Shown: piece by piece, positions 11,594-21,205 of the stretch
How positions within the stretch are numbered: position 1 is the stretch's first letter
Layout: the number at the start of each line of letters is the position of its first letter
From: Nitzschia sp. DOCU1
Taxonomy: Eukaryota > Bacillariophyta > Bacillariophyceae > Bacillariales > Bacillariaceae
Reading direction: 5' to 3'
DNA length: 64,000 nucleotides
Assembly: GCA_951394045.1 (NCBI GenBank)
Contig: OX595986.1
Span: forward strand, 2,013,534 to 2,077,533
Notes under the pieces: generated by a model
Seen by the model: the letters and a program-made list of their open reading frames with translations, nothing else
What the model was told of the DNA's origin: nothing
Database searches by the model: none
Translations under genes and position numbers: made by a program

Positions 11594-13234
11594 CTAATCG
11601 TTCTTTTTTGTCGTGCTCGTTGTCGGTGCATTCAGCATCATTGAACCTTGCAGCAAAGCGGCTGCAAAGAAGGAGAGACTGACCAACTTGAAGACCAATG
11701 CTGGCTCCAAAACGTCCGTCGCATATGTACCCCCAACAACAACCGCATTCAGAGGAAGCCGAAAGATATTCAAAATCGCCCCCTGAAGCTCATCAGGTAC
11801 ATATTTCGATCGCAGCGTCCCCGCGACTGGCATGAACAGTCCCACACAAGCCTCAACAACCAAGAAACTGGCCACAGTAGTGATAAGGCGACCTTCTGAT
11901 GACGTTAGGGAAAGTGAGGAGGCGGGGACAGCCATACTCGCAGCGGCAAGTAGATAAATAAACGAGGCACATGCTTCGGGGGCAAGCCGATCAGAGATCA
12001 GAAATTTGGAGAAGAAATGTTGCAATGGCGGGTACAACATTCCACCAATGGTGATAGAAATCATTAGCGAAGAGAACACGCAGCCTGTTGGAAGTCCCCC
12101 TGGAGGGTCCATAGAGAGAAGCGTCGGCACCCACATGAAAACAAACTGGTCGGAGGGTAGAGGCTCGAGATAAGATTATTTCCGTCGACAACAAAACAGC
12201 ATAGCACAGCATGCGTACCGTATACATAGCCCCCTCGCTCAAAGCTTGTGTCATTCCAATCTTCCAAACGTGAGAATTCGACAAGGTCGTTTTCCAGCCA
12301 TGGGAAAATTGCTGGTACAAGGAGGTCGTCTCAGAATCCTTATTCTCGCCGTAATTTTCATTCCACGGCAACACCATAAGCAGAGCTAGTACAGTCAATG
12401 CGATCGCCCCTTGAAAAGGGCCGATATGCCCGAAGCGGTCTTCAAGAACCTGCGAGATGATGCCGGCAAAAATCGCCGTGGCTCCATTTCCCACCGATGC
12501 CTTCACATATAAATAAGAGACCAGCTGTGCAAATTTGCTAGACGCGCAGAGCTAACGTACCTCGGAATAGGTTCTCGACAGCCACTCTTCTGGAAACCCA
12601 TTCTTCCTGTGTTCGGTGGTCATCCAAGACTCGAAGGCCGAGAAAAGCAAGTTCGTTGAAATGCCACCCAAAACTCTTCCAAAGAGTAGCACCTGAAAAT
12701 TGGTAGAGTGTTCCAGCAAATTGATGATGATCTCAAGGACGCAGTACACAATGCAAGAATTTTTTCTTCCAAACTTGTCGACTGCCGAGCCCAGAAAGGG
12801 TGCAAAGAAAGCGCCGCTCAGAAACCCGGTCAAAAAGAGTGCTGAGATGTTCACATTGTAGCTCAAGTACAGGGTGTACATATGAGTTCCTTGCCTGGCT
12901 TATGCGAAGAGAACTTGTCAAATCAGATTCCTGAATTCGTTTCGACGCGCGAGTAACGGGCCTGTGGTTGCCACCGTGGTACGTACATCCAGTCCGCCAG
13001 CATGATCACAAGATACACAGAAATGTACTTTCTCCGAAATTTGTCAAACTGCTTGTGAAGTTCTCCCCTGGCATGAGCGTCCGTGGACTTCGATAACGCC
13101 TTATCGTCGTCGTCATCACCTGAGTACAAGGACGAAAAGATGATGGTCGCAATCAACAAGACCGACATGACAATCAGCACATCAAGAGCCCATTCTGGCC
13201 AGGCTGGGAGCACTCCTTTGATAGTATCAAGCAT
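11594..13234 (-). CDS. MFSD5-like molybdate-anion transporter (MoT2 family)
   Basis: Four exons: 12987-13234, 12561-12894, 12219-12500 and 11594-12145. Introns are 92, 60 and 73 nt; the product is 471 residues. The splices rebuild family motifs: YLVIMLADWMQGTHMYTLY across intron 1, then DKFGRKNSCIVY, then GRVLGGISTNLLFSAFESW, and SEGAMYTFVFMWVPTL across intron 3. These match human MFSD5 (GRKNSC, GRALGGLSTALLFSAFEAW) and algal MoT2, a high-affinity molybdate permease. About twelve hydrophobic segments are seen, with an acidic loop (DDDDD) after the first. The likely role is uptake of molybdate for the molybdenum cofactor at a cell membrane. Intron 2's acceptor is non-pyrimidine-rich (GTGAAG) and is the least certain junction. 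Confidence 0.9.
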
Positions 13235-14077
13235 CGTGAGATTGTTGAGGGAAGCTGTAACTCGCCGACGTATGAAGACAAGGTGCTCTGCCGTTGCGTT
13301 GCGATCAGTGGATGATCATTGTGGGCGGCTCTCGCTATCGGCATCCATGGATTTCAACATCAACGTTCTCAACGCATTGGTTGTTTGGATGGAGCGTGCT
13401 CTCCGTCGTTCCACGTGTGGTTTGCGCCCCAACATGCAATCCATGTATTGCAATGCGTACTCTACGTACCCGAAAGAAGGGCAAGCCCTCAGAGCACACT
13501 ACTGAACCTTAAATATTGCCTTTCAGGGCATACGGTATTATTGAAAAGATTTCGGCGCACCATTAGGCAACCTTTTCATGTCGCGATCTTGATTCAAGGT
13601 CGACAATCAAGATGGGGTCGGTGGACGAACGATGACTTGATCAATGAATTTACTCGAAGTTTCAGGTGGATCGTCAGATTGGACACGATGACTCTTCAAA
13701 CTTGTGGGCTATGTATCTCGAGATCTATAGCATTTCATCATTATTGCCCTAGCTATCGGCAGGCAATACAGTAAATAAGAATCAGTGGTAGATTTGAACT
13801 CCCAACAAATGTTCACAAGCCTCAAGCTCGACTACCTACCTTGCAATTTCTCCCTCCATGCGATATGATTAACCTGGAACTAAAAGAAGAGGAAGAACAT
13901 TGGACCCTTTGAACATAAGATTGATATGTTTCTTGGTGATGTGCATTCTTCAGAAGTCCACTGGGATAGATAACCAGGGCCCGCTTGGAGCCAAGATTTT
14001 TCGATGCTTGCCAGCTTTCATTTTAGTATCACAAAATAGTTTCCATTTCAATCAAATCTTCAAAAAGCAACTTTGTC
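13235..14077. other. Intergenic region; tRNA-like B-box only
   Basis: About 840 bp between divergent genes. Overlapping ORFs at 13083-13774 have no protein character I recognise. A minus-strand stretch near 13780-13870 contains a GTTCAAATC B-box-like element, but I could not fold a cloverleaf. Confidence 0.35.
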
Positions 14078-15763
14078 ATGACATTCACTGAACTATCTTA
14101 CTGTGCTTGGAAGCTCTTACTTGGTCTCTTTTTGGCCTCTCTACCACATGGCTCAAGCGGACAAGAAAAAGTCTACGACTACATCGTGGTTGGGGCTGGA
14201 AGCGCAGGGAGCATCGTGGCTGCCGAGCTTGCTAGATTTGGTGCCTACGTTCTCTTGATTGAGGCTGGGAGTGATAACACCGACCCCGCAATATCGGATC
14301 TTAAGCAGTACTTCAATGTGGCCTTCAATCCATACAACTTTGGGTGGCTGAAATGGGGGTACGAGACAGTTGACCAGACAATGAGTGCTGCTTCGGAGGG
14401 TGAAGTAACGCCCCGCAAGATCGATCTTCCAAGAGGCAAAGTCCTTGGGGGGACGCATTCCATCAACGCTGGCGCATATGTCCAGGCAAATTCTGAAGAC
14501 TTCAATGCGATTGCTCGCCAACTAGGCGACAGAGACTGGGCATGGAACTCAACCCGGAACCTCCGAAATCGTTTGGAAAGAACGCTTGGCATCGTGGAAC
14601 TTGGGCGAGACCAAGTTGGCGCCGAAGACTTTATCAAGTCTGCCAAATCAGTGCTTGGATTCCCGTTTAACGAAGACCCCACAAGTGGATATCAGTACGG
14701 CATCTCTTCAAGTTACTGGACTGCACAAGAGACCCCGTCTGGTGGACGTCGCAGGTCAACGTTCGAAGCCTTTGTTCTACCATTGATCCATGACCAGTTT
14801 GATTCCTGGAATGATAGGAAGGCCCAACCAGCCTCCTCCAATTCCAAAGCATCAAAGTTTTCCAAAGGGAGAGGATTCATTGATGTCGTGACGCACCATC
14901 TGGCCAAGGAGTTGATCTTTGACCCAAATGACCCATCACGGGTGATCGGCGTGAGTTGCTATAACATTCGTACATTCTCCGACACCATCTTCAAGGCCAA
15001 GATGGATGTAATTGTATCAGCGGGTACCTACAATTCCCCGCAGTTATTGCTGCGTTCTGGGATTGGACCCGCCGAGCATCTGAGTGACATTGGCATCCCA
15101 TTGAAGATCGATCTGCCAGGCGTGGGATCCAACTTGAAAGATCACTATGGCGTTGCGACATTCTGGGCCCTGCGAGACCTGAACCCAGTCAACCCATTTC
15201 TCTTTCAGAGTCCAAGCATGAACATGTTTGGTCCAGAGACAACGGGCCAGACTACGTTCCAGTTCGAACTATCTGGAAACTTCGGCTCGTGTGTTCCACT
15301 GCGGCAACAGAGCGCTGGAACCGTCCGACTGAGAGACGAAGCGCTTGAAAGTCCTCCTCTGATCGACCCCAACATCTTGAGCGTAGAAGCGGATATCGAC
15401 GAGCTTGTCGAATGCCTCGAGCATTACTTGCTACCATTCTTTGCTGACTTGATCGAAAAGGGTCTCATGGCTCCTGGCAACATTGATCCTAGCACTGTTA
15501 CCACCGCCGAGATTCGTCAATTTGTCTTGGACAATGTCGCTTCCAATCATCATCCCGTTGGAACGTGTAAGGTTGGCCCAGCTTCTGACCCAATGGCTGT
15601 CGTGGACGGTGATCTTAGGGTACACGGCACTTCCAATCTACGAGTTATCGATGCCTCGATCTTCCCTTTGACTCCCTCGGGAAATATCAACGCACCGACC
15701 ATGACGGCAGCAATGGTTGGCAGCCGAAAGCTCTTGCGCGAGTTGTCGAATGTCGTGATTTAA
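14078..15763 (+). CDS. Secreted GMC oxidoreductase
   Basis: A single-exon 561-residue FAD flavoprotein of the glucose-methanol-choline family. It has a cleavable-looking signal peptide (LLLGLFLASLPHGSSGQ, about 13-29) without Phe after the site, so secretion is more likely than plastid import. The FAD-binding motif is VVGAGSAG (37-44). GMC signature 1 is seen as LPRGKVLGGTHSINAG and signature 2 as GTYNSPQLLLRSGIGP. The catalytic His pair region is HHPVGTCKVG (H491/H492), and the C-terminal FAD block is GNINAPTMTAAMVG. Substrates of the family include glucose, choline, aryl alcohols and cholesterol, and none can be chosen here. The middle (about 390-410) is shorter than in many GMC enzymes, so part of the substrate-binding cap may be reduced. 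Confidence 0.92.
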   Translation: MTFTELSYCAWKLLLGLFLASLPHGSSGQEKVYDYIVVGAGSAGSIVAAELARFGAYVLLIEAGSDNTDPAISDLKQYFNVAFNPYNFGWLKWGYETVDQTMSAASEGEVTPRKIDLPRGKVLGGTHSINAGAYVQANSEDFNAIARQLGDRDWAWNSTRNLRNRLERTLGIVELGRDQVGAEDFIKSAKSVLGFPFNEDPTSGYQYGISSSYWTAQETPSGGRRRSTFEAFVLPLIHDQFDSWNDRKAQPASSNSKASKFSKGRGFIDVVTHHLAKELIFDPNDPSRVIGVSCYNIRTFSDTIFKAKMDVIVSAGTYNSPQLLLRSGIGPAEHLSDIGIPLKIDLPGVGSNLKDHYGVATFWALRDLNPVNPFLFQSPSMNMFGPETTGQTTFQFELSGNFGSCVPLRQQSAGTVRLRDEALESPPLIDPNILSVEADIDELVECLEHYLLPFFADLIEKGLMAPGNIDPSTVTTAEIRQFVLDNVASNHHPVGTCKVGPASDPMAVVDGDLRVHGTSNLRVIDASIFPLTPSGNINAPTMTAAMVGSRKLLRELSNVVI

Positions 15764-16014
15764 TTTGGGCATCACGCAGAATATCAGACGCTTGGGTTCA
15801 GAATAACAGACTGTGACATTGGAACGAGCCAAGTATGCGTATCGTAAAATCTAGCTGAGAAAACATTTATGCAAACCTTAATTGTTCGGAGAATCGTACC
15901 TAGCTGCCATCCGCAGTATGCCAGAGTCGGAACAAACGGATAAAGAAAAGGAAACCCTCGTGTTCGTTTGCTGCGACGCGTCCTATCATGTATTTATCAT
16001 CTGCCAACAGGTGT

Positions 16015-19000
16015 TTACAGCTGAAAACCAGAGAACATGGATGGTACGTTTCCGCTTTCCTTAGCCTTCGCCAAGGAGAGCCTCTGTGCAACGAGGCCCT
16101 TTCCGATCGATTTGTTGAGCTCGTCTTTCACGCGCGGGCTATAGAGCGCACTGGGCGACGTGCTACCTTTACCATGCCCATTAACCAGACTTGCCACGTA
16201 TCCCTTGGGTACGGGGGCCGGATCAACTCTCCTTATGCTTTGTCGACGGGGAGAGGTTGCAGCTTCACTCCAACTTTCTTCCAGATTAGCGATGCGGTTT
16301 GGCTGAAACACGTCGTCCAAACTCAGTTCTTCGTCTGAACCCGACCCGGCGCCAGCTACGGTCGAAGATCTCTGACGTTCAAGCTCCATTTCCTTTTCAA
16401 TTTCGATTCGTTTTTCCAGCTCTTTCTGCTTGCGGCGTTCTTCTTTGCGGAGGGCCTTCTCCTCTTCCTGTCGCTTGCGTTCTTCCACCTCGAGTCGAAG
16501 CCTCTCCTTCTCCTCTTCTTCCTCTCTCAATTGTTTCTCCTTTTCAAGTCGGAGCCTCTCCTTTTCTTCTGCCTCTTTTTTAAGTCGCTCCTCATTTTCA
16601 AGCCGGAGCCTCTCCTTCTCCTCTTCCTTTTGCCGCCTTCGCGCTTCCTCCTTGAGTCGGAGCCTTTCTTTCTTCTCCTCTTCTCGTTTCACGGATTCTA
16701 ATTCTGCCTGTCGCCATCGTTCCTCTTCGTCCAGGCGGAGTCGCTCCTTCGCCTCTTGCTCAAGTCGGAGCCGCTCCTCTTCCTCCAGTCGCCTTTGTTC
16801 TTCCTCTTCTTGCCGAAGACGCTCTTCTTCCTCTTGCTTAAGGCGCTCTTGTTCCTCACGACGCCTTCGCTCTTCCGATTCTCGGAGGATTCGTTCTTCC
16901 TCCTCCAATCGCAAGCGTTCTGCCTCTGCAGCTTCGCGCTTCAATTGCTCCTCCTCCTCGCGCCTTTTGCGTTCCTCTTCCTCTCGAAGCTTCTGCTGCC
17001 GCAGTTCCTCCTGAGCGCGCAGTCCTTCCTCTTCGTCCAGTCGCTGTCGCTCTTCCTCTTCCTCCCGCTCCCTTTGCAGCCGAAGCTCCTCTTCCTTTCT
17101 TCTTCGTTCTTCCTCGACCATGCGTTGACGCTCCTCATCGAGCTCGCGTTGCTTACGAGCCTTCTGCTCCGCCAGAAGGCGGGCTTCTTCCTCGGCCTGT
17201 CGAATCGCCTCTTCTTGTTCGGCCTGTCGACGATTTTCGTCATCGGCTTGCTCGCGAGCTTGTGCTTCTTTCGCAGCCTTACGTTCGTTTTCCAGCTCAG
17301 CTTCATAGGCCTTCTGATTTTTATCCTTGTCTTCTCCGGGAATCCATGGAGCTTTGATCTTTCTCGAGCGAAGCCGCTTCAAGTTTAACCCCGCGTAGAA
17401 CGCATGGTTCAAGACCTCCTTTCCCTTTTTCTTACCGGAACCCAAGCGCTGTTCTGGATCCTTGACCAAAAATTTGTCAACGATATCGACAACCGATTTG
17501 CTGAAACCTTCCTTCAGAGGCTCTGGCTTGTCCTCAACAATGGATTCGAACAATTCCATTTGTTCCAGACCATCATAGTAGAAAGGATTCTCACCTGAAA
17601 TCATTTCGTAGATGACAATACCCAAGGCCCACCAGTCGGCCGCGGCGTTGTGACCGGCATTCTTGACAATTTCAGGAGCAACATAATTGGGCGTTCCACA
17701 AAATGTGTAGGTCTTCTCTCCTGGTTTGAGTTTCTTTGCGAATCCAAAATCCACAATGACAGGGTAGCCATCAGAGTCGATCATGATATTTTCCGGCTTC
17801 AAGTCCCTGAAAATATACCCTTTAGTATGCATGAACGACAAGGTGTCGGCGACGACCATGGAATAGAATTGAGCATGTGTTTCGGGAATGCCGGACAGCC
17901 ATTCTCCTGTTTCTTCGTTTTCTTTATGGACAACATCCCACAACTCGCCTCCTGGAATCAAGCCCAGCAACATGTCGATGGAATCTTCATTCTCATACGT
18001 CGTGTACAAGGACGAGACAAAAGGATGGGAAAGCTCTTCCATTGCCTTGATTTCGCCTCGAATGTTGTCAACCATCTTTTCGTCGTCTCCCATTTTGTTT
18101 TGAATTTTCAGGGCAAACTCGTGTTGCGTTTTACCCTTTGGAACCGCTACCCCCGGGAGCTTTGTTGCTACCAGCCATACTTCTCCAAATTGACCTTCTC
18201 CTAAAACCTTGATCTTTTCCAGGTCATCCGAAGATTTCGTGTGTTTCGTCAGGGCATTCTTGATGGCGTTCATTTCTTGGACCGCCGCATTATCGACCAC
18301 CCATGCATATTCGTCTTCCTTTTTCTCCACCTTTTTGGGTGGTGGCGGCAGCGGTTTCTTGGCTTCTTCGGTTGTTTGCATGATTCCTCGATACGTGTTG
18401 TGGTGCAATCGGAGGACTTTACCATTACCAGAGGCGACAACGGTTTCGTTCCAAGGAGCTTGATACAGCAAGTTGCGATCACCAAACGTCGACCCAACGC
18501 CGGCCGTACGGACCGTCTTGTTATTGACTTGAAATTCCACCGTACCGTGTTCAATCACATAAAAGTGGTCACCGCTGTCACCTTCATTTACAATGTTGGT
18601 ACCACTCTTGACCTCGACCGACTCGAATGCTTTGACGAGTTTACGAATATCCGTCTTGGCTCCTGTGTTGACAAAGTCCTTGAGAATGAAATTTTTCTTG
18701 GCGGTTTCCTTGATCAGCGCCTTTTGCTCGTTATCCCGCTTGTAGAGGGGAGGCTCGAATTTCGAAACGTCGATCTTGAGTGGAGTTGCTCGAATGTTGG
18801 CCAGCACGACGGGCTTACTCTCTCGTTCCTTTTGCTTGGCTTGCTGCAGCAACTGGGAGACCAGCCCAGTTTTGACTGATGAACGCATATCTTGCTCATA
18901 CTTGTCTCGGAACTTCTGAACTTCCTCGTTGCGTCGTTTAATTTCTTCCGGCGACAATTTCTTTTCGTCGTCCGAGTCATCGGGCAGAAACATCAGTGCA

Positions 19001-19428
19001 GGGTCGCTCAAATTCCACCAAGAGCCGGAACGTTCTTTCTTCTGTTTGCCAACAGACGACTCCCGTTTGGATTTGAGCTTCCCAGGCGACTTGCTTCGTG
19101 ATTGTCGAGCGGGTGCTGAGTTGGGGGGCTCCAGCACCTTGGATTTGTTTTTGCCCGGCGACTTGGGCGTTTTGGGGGATTTTGACAAAGAAATCATTTC
19201 TTTTTGTGATGTCGGCGTGTTCGGGGAGTCATCGTCACCTAAAAGATCGCCACCTGCATACAACGCAGACTTTCGCTTCCCAGGTGATTTACTTCGAGAC
19301 GATTTCTTCTTGGTTGGCGATGTGAACGACTCCGAGTCCGGTGACTTCAATTCCATCTCGCCATCGTGTGACGTCGTTATTGCCGACGCTCGCTTGGAAG
19401 ACTTTGGTGTCTTTAGCACGTCCGTCAT
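16015..19428 (-). CDS. AGC kinase with CNBD-like domain and long coiled tail
   Basis: An intronless 1,137-residue protein. Residues 1-140 are basic and disordered, with repeated SPGK motifs. A cyclic-nucleotide-binding-like fold lies at about 245-355. An AGC kinase domain lies at 404-678, with the glycine loop GEGQFGEVW, Lys441, catalytic FRDLKPEN, DFG (560-562) and the activation segment TFCGTPNYVAPEI. A PKA/PKG-like tail follows (KAPWIPGED). The layout resembles a cGMP-dependent kinase. However, the phosphate-binding cassette reads FGDRNLLYQAPWNETVV and lacks the usual Arg of PRxA, so cyclic-nucleotide binding is doubtful. Residues about 705-1045 are an extreme Glu/Arg/Leu single-helix or coiled-coil stretch. 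The C-terminus has SP and RRxS sites. The kinase is probably active; its ligand is unknown. Confidence 0.9.
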   Translation of the reverse strand: MTDVLKTPKSSKRASAITTSHDGEMELKSPDSESFTSPTKKKSSRSKSPGKRKSALYAGGDLLGDDDSPNTPTSQKEMISLSKSPKTPKSPGKNKSKVLEPPNSAPARQSRSKSPGKLKSKRESSVGKQKKERSGSWWNLSDPALMFLPDDSDDEKKLSPEEIKRRNEEVQKFRDKYEQDMRSSVKTGLVSQLLQQAKQKERESKPVVLANIRATPLKIDVSKFEPPLYKRDNEQKALIKETAKKNFILKDFVNTGAKTDIRKLVKAFESVEVKSGTNIVNEGDSGDHFYVIEHGTVEFQVNNKTVRTAGVGSTFGDRNLLYQAPWNETVVASGNGKVLRLHHNTYRGIMQTTEEAKKPLPPPPKKVEKKEDEYAWVVDNAAVQEMNAIKNALTKHTKSSDDLEKIKVLGEGQFGEVWLVATKLPGVAVPKGKTQHEFALKIQNKMGDDEKMVDNIRGEIKAMEELSHPFVSSLYTTYENEDSIDMLLGLIPGGELWDVVHKENEETGEWLSGIPETHAQFYSMVVADTLSFMHTKGYIFRDLKPENIMIDSDGYPVIVDFGFAKKLKPGEKTYTFCGTPNYVAPEIVKNAGHNAAADWWALGIVIYEMISGENPFYYDGLEQMELFESIVEDKPEPLKEGFSKSVVDIVDKFLVKDPEQRLGSGKKKGKEVLNHAFYAGLNLKRLRSRKIKAPWIPGEDKDKNQKAYEAELENERKAAKEAQAREQADDENRRQAEQEEAIRQAEEEARLLAEQKARKQRELDEERQRMVEEERRRKEEELRLQREREEEEERQRLDEEEGLRAQEELRQQKLREEEERKRREEEEQLKREAAEAERLRLEEEERILRESEERRRREEQERLKQEEEERLRQEEEEQRRLEEEERLRLEQEAKERLRLDEEERWRQAELESVKREEEKKERLRLKEEARRRQKEEEKERLRLENEERLKKEAEEKERLRLEKEKQLREEEEEKERLRLEVEERKRQEEEKALRKEERRKQKELEKRIEIEKEMELERQRSSTVAGAGSGSDEELSLDDVFQPNRIANLEESWSEAATSPRRQSIRRVDPAPVPKGYVASLVNGHGKGSTSPSALYSPRVKDELNKSIGKGLVAQRLSLAKAKESGNVPSMFSGFQL

Positions 19429-20014
19429 GTTGCTTTACACACAAGTCGACGACCGTAACAATCAATCAAATGAGACGTATTGCACTGGGGTTCTTCCCAG
19501 ATCTTAGGGTTTGTCAATAGATGGAAGAGAAGTGAAATGTGTCGATCGAGGCGTCGTTTCTCGTCGACGAAGCACGTGATGTCAACACGAATAAAGGGTG
19601 GTGGCTTTCTTTGGCGACTATGCACATACATGCGATATTGTTTTGTCGCGACGCGTCGTTGCGACACGGAATCAATAAATGTTTGGCATGTCCAGCGCGC
19701 TACCAAGACTGGCACCAAGATTGAAGCCATGAATGAATGACCCGAGCGAGGCGCGACAAAAGTAACCCCAACCACACCGCACTGCACTCGACCTACCAAC
19801 GGCTTGCGAAAATTGGGACAATCAACCGATCTCGTAGCTGCTCAACTAGTAAGAGATCTTCCCTGCTGCCCGATTATAGATTGATAGTTACAGTAAGTAC
19901 CGGTACATAGAATGTTGGTGTCGTCATGTGTAGTATCTGTCAAGAACCCCGCCACTATCACTCCAAACGGTGGTGCATTGGCAATCCAAATAGTTGACTA
20001 ATTCATCTACAATA
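19429..20014. other. Intergenic region, no gene seen
   Basis: About 590 bp between two minus-strand genes, containing the kinase promoter. A 124-codon minus ORF (19425-19799) overlaps the kinase start and has no recognisable content. Confidence 0.4.
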
Positions 20015-20713
20015 CTACGTTTGCTGCTTTTCCTTTTGCTGCTGTTCTTCTAAATAAGCAATCCCGGCATCAGTGCTAGCTTGCACAATGCCCGCCACAA
20101 ATCCAAGAGCAATTCCAGGGAGGACGCCAAAGAATCGCTGCGAGCCTCGTAGCATGGAGCTAGGCAGATGCTTCCGAAGATGGCTATTTCGCCCCATGGA
20201 AGCTGCAAATCCCCCCATGGCACCTCCAAAGGTAAAGTCAGCAACAGTCCCCAAAAAGGTTTGGAAGAATCTTGGATTCGCCACCACGAAACCCTCTTGG
20301 CTGCCCGTCGTGGTGCTATTGTCATTTTGTCGGTCGGGTATGATGGATAAAATTAACAAGGAAGAAGGCGCCAATCGACGACTTGCTTCAATCATGGCAC
20401 AAAAGGCCATGCAAGATATGGCCCAAGCTAAAGGGAGATTGGCAAGTTGGGCGGACGGGGCTCGTTTCCGTCGGGCGGCAGCCGTTGCGGCGGCACCAGT
20501 AACGACACGCATCGATTCCAGTTTTCGTTCCTGGGACAAGCCGAGCATGGACCCACCCAAGCCAGCCAGTGTGATTCGAACAACCGATTCCATGGCTTCT
20601 TCCAGCGTCAGCAATTCTCGAGGAGCCAGTGCCGTTGCAGGCATGGGTGGGACCGACGACGAAGATTCGCCCTCAGAATCGGTGGAGTCAACTGGAGGAT
20701 TCGGTTCCACCAT
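20015..20713 (-). CDS. Small multi-pass membrane protein, unknown
   Basis: A 232-residue ORF with an acidic Ser-rich N-terminus and three or four hydrophobic, glycine-rich helices. These are near LPLAWAISCMAFCAMIEAS, LLILSIIPD, FGGAMGGFAASMG and LPGIALGFVAGIVQAS. The GxxxG-type spacing is reminiscent of Tim17/Tim22/Tim23 or similar inner-membrane proteins, but I cannot see a decisive signature. No signal peptide is evident. It could also be a general Gly-rich membrane protein. The ORF is clean and has an ATG in a sensible place, divergent from the 21206 gene. Confidence 0.5.
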   Translation of the reverse strand: MVEPNPPVDSTDSEGESSSSVPPMPATALAPRELLTLEEAMESVVRITLAGLGGSMLGLSQERKLESMRVVTGAAATAAARRKRAPSAQLANLPLAWAISCMAFCAMIEASRRLAPSSLLILSIIPDRQNDNSTTTGSQEGFVVANPRFFQTFLGTVADFTFGGAMGGFAASMGRNSHLRKHLPSSMLRGSQRFFGVLPGIALGFVAGIVQASTDAGIAYLEEQQQKEKQQT

Positions 20714-21205
20714 GATACCTTGTAAAATACTTGTATGCTCTGGGCTGGTAGCAGGGGTAGACTACCGATAATAGTACTTCCGCAAGTTATTTGGTTTGGT
20801 TTTGACTTCATGGTCGGCCGCTTTTTGCGGGGCGGCTCGCGATTGCAATTTTTGCAAGGGACTGTTGCTCTCGGAGGCAAGTTTGCGATGAACGCCGAGA
20901 TTCCAGATTCCCAGACAATTCCTTATGCATGAAATGCTGCCACGTGGAATAAAAGTTGATGATGCAAAAATCGAAATTCCGCACATCACATCCCATCGTC
21001 TCTCCTCCCATCATTATGTTCACCGGCTATGCAAAAGGACCCATTTCAAGTGTTTATTTTCCTCTGTCTTGACCCGAACTACCTGTGCCAACTGGAAGGA
21101 GACCAGGCCAGACCCTGACAGTTTCTGAAACAGAGAGAGGACGGAAATTGTTCTTTGGAGATGGACGGTTGATCTCGCGCTGCACCCAATCAGCACAAGC
21201 GTACA
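20714..21205. promoter_or_regulatory. Divergent intergenic region
   Basis: About 490 bp separating two divergent genes, so both promoters lie here. I see no clear core element. Confidence 0.35.

Noticed and set aside
13780..13870. Possible tRNA gene on the minus strand, with a GTTCAAATC B-box-like word
   Set aside because: The T-stem has a mismatch, only five of seven acceptor pairs form at a plausible distance, and no anticodon stem could be drawn. At most a tRNA-derived remnant.
16430..17388. Long plus-strand ORFs rich in Ser/Arg or Leu/Phe opposite the kinase
   Set aside because: They are antisense shadows of the Glu/Arg coiled-coil codons of the kinase gene.
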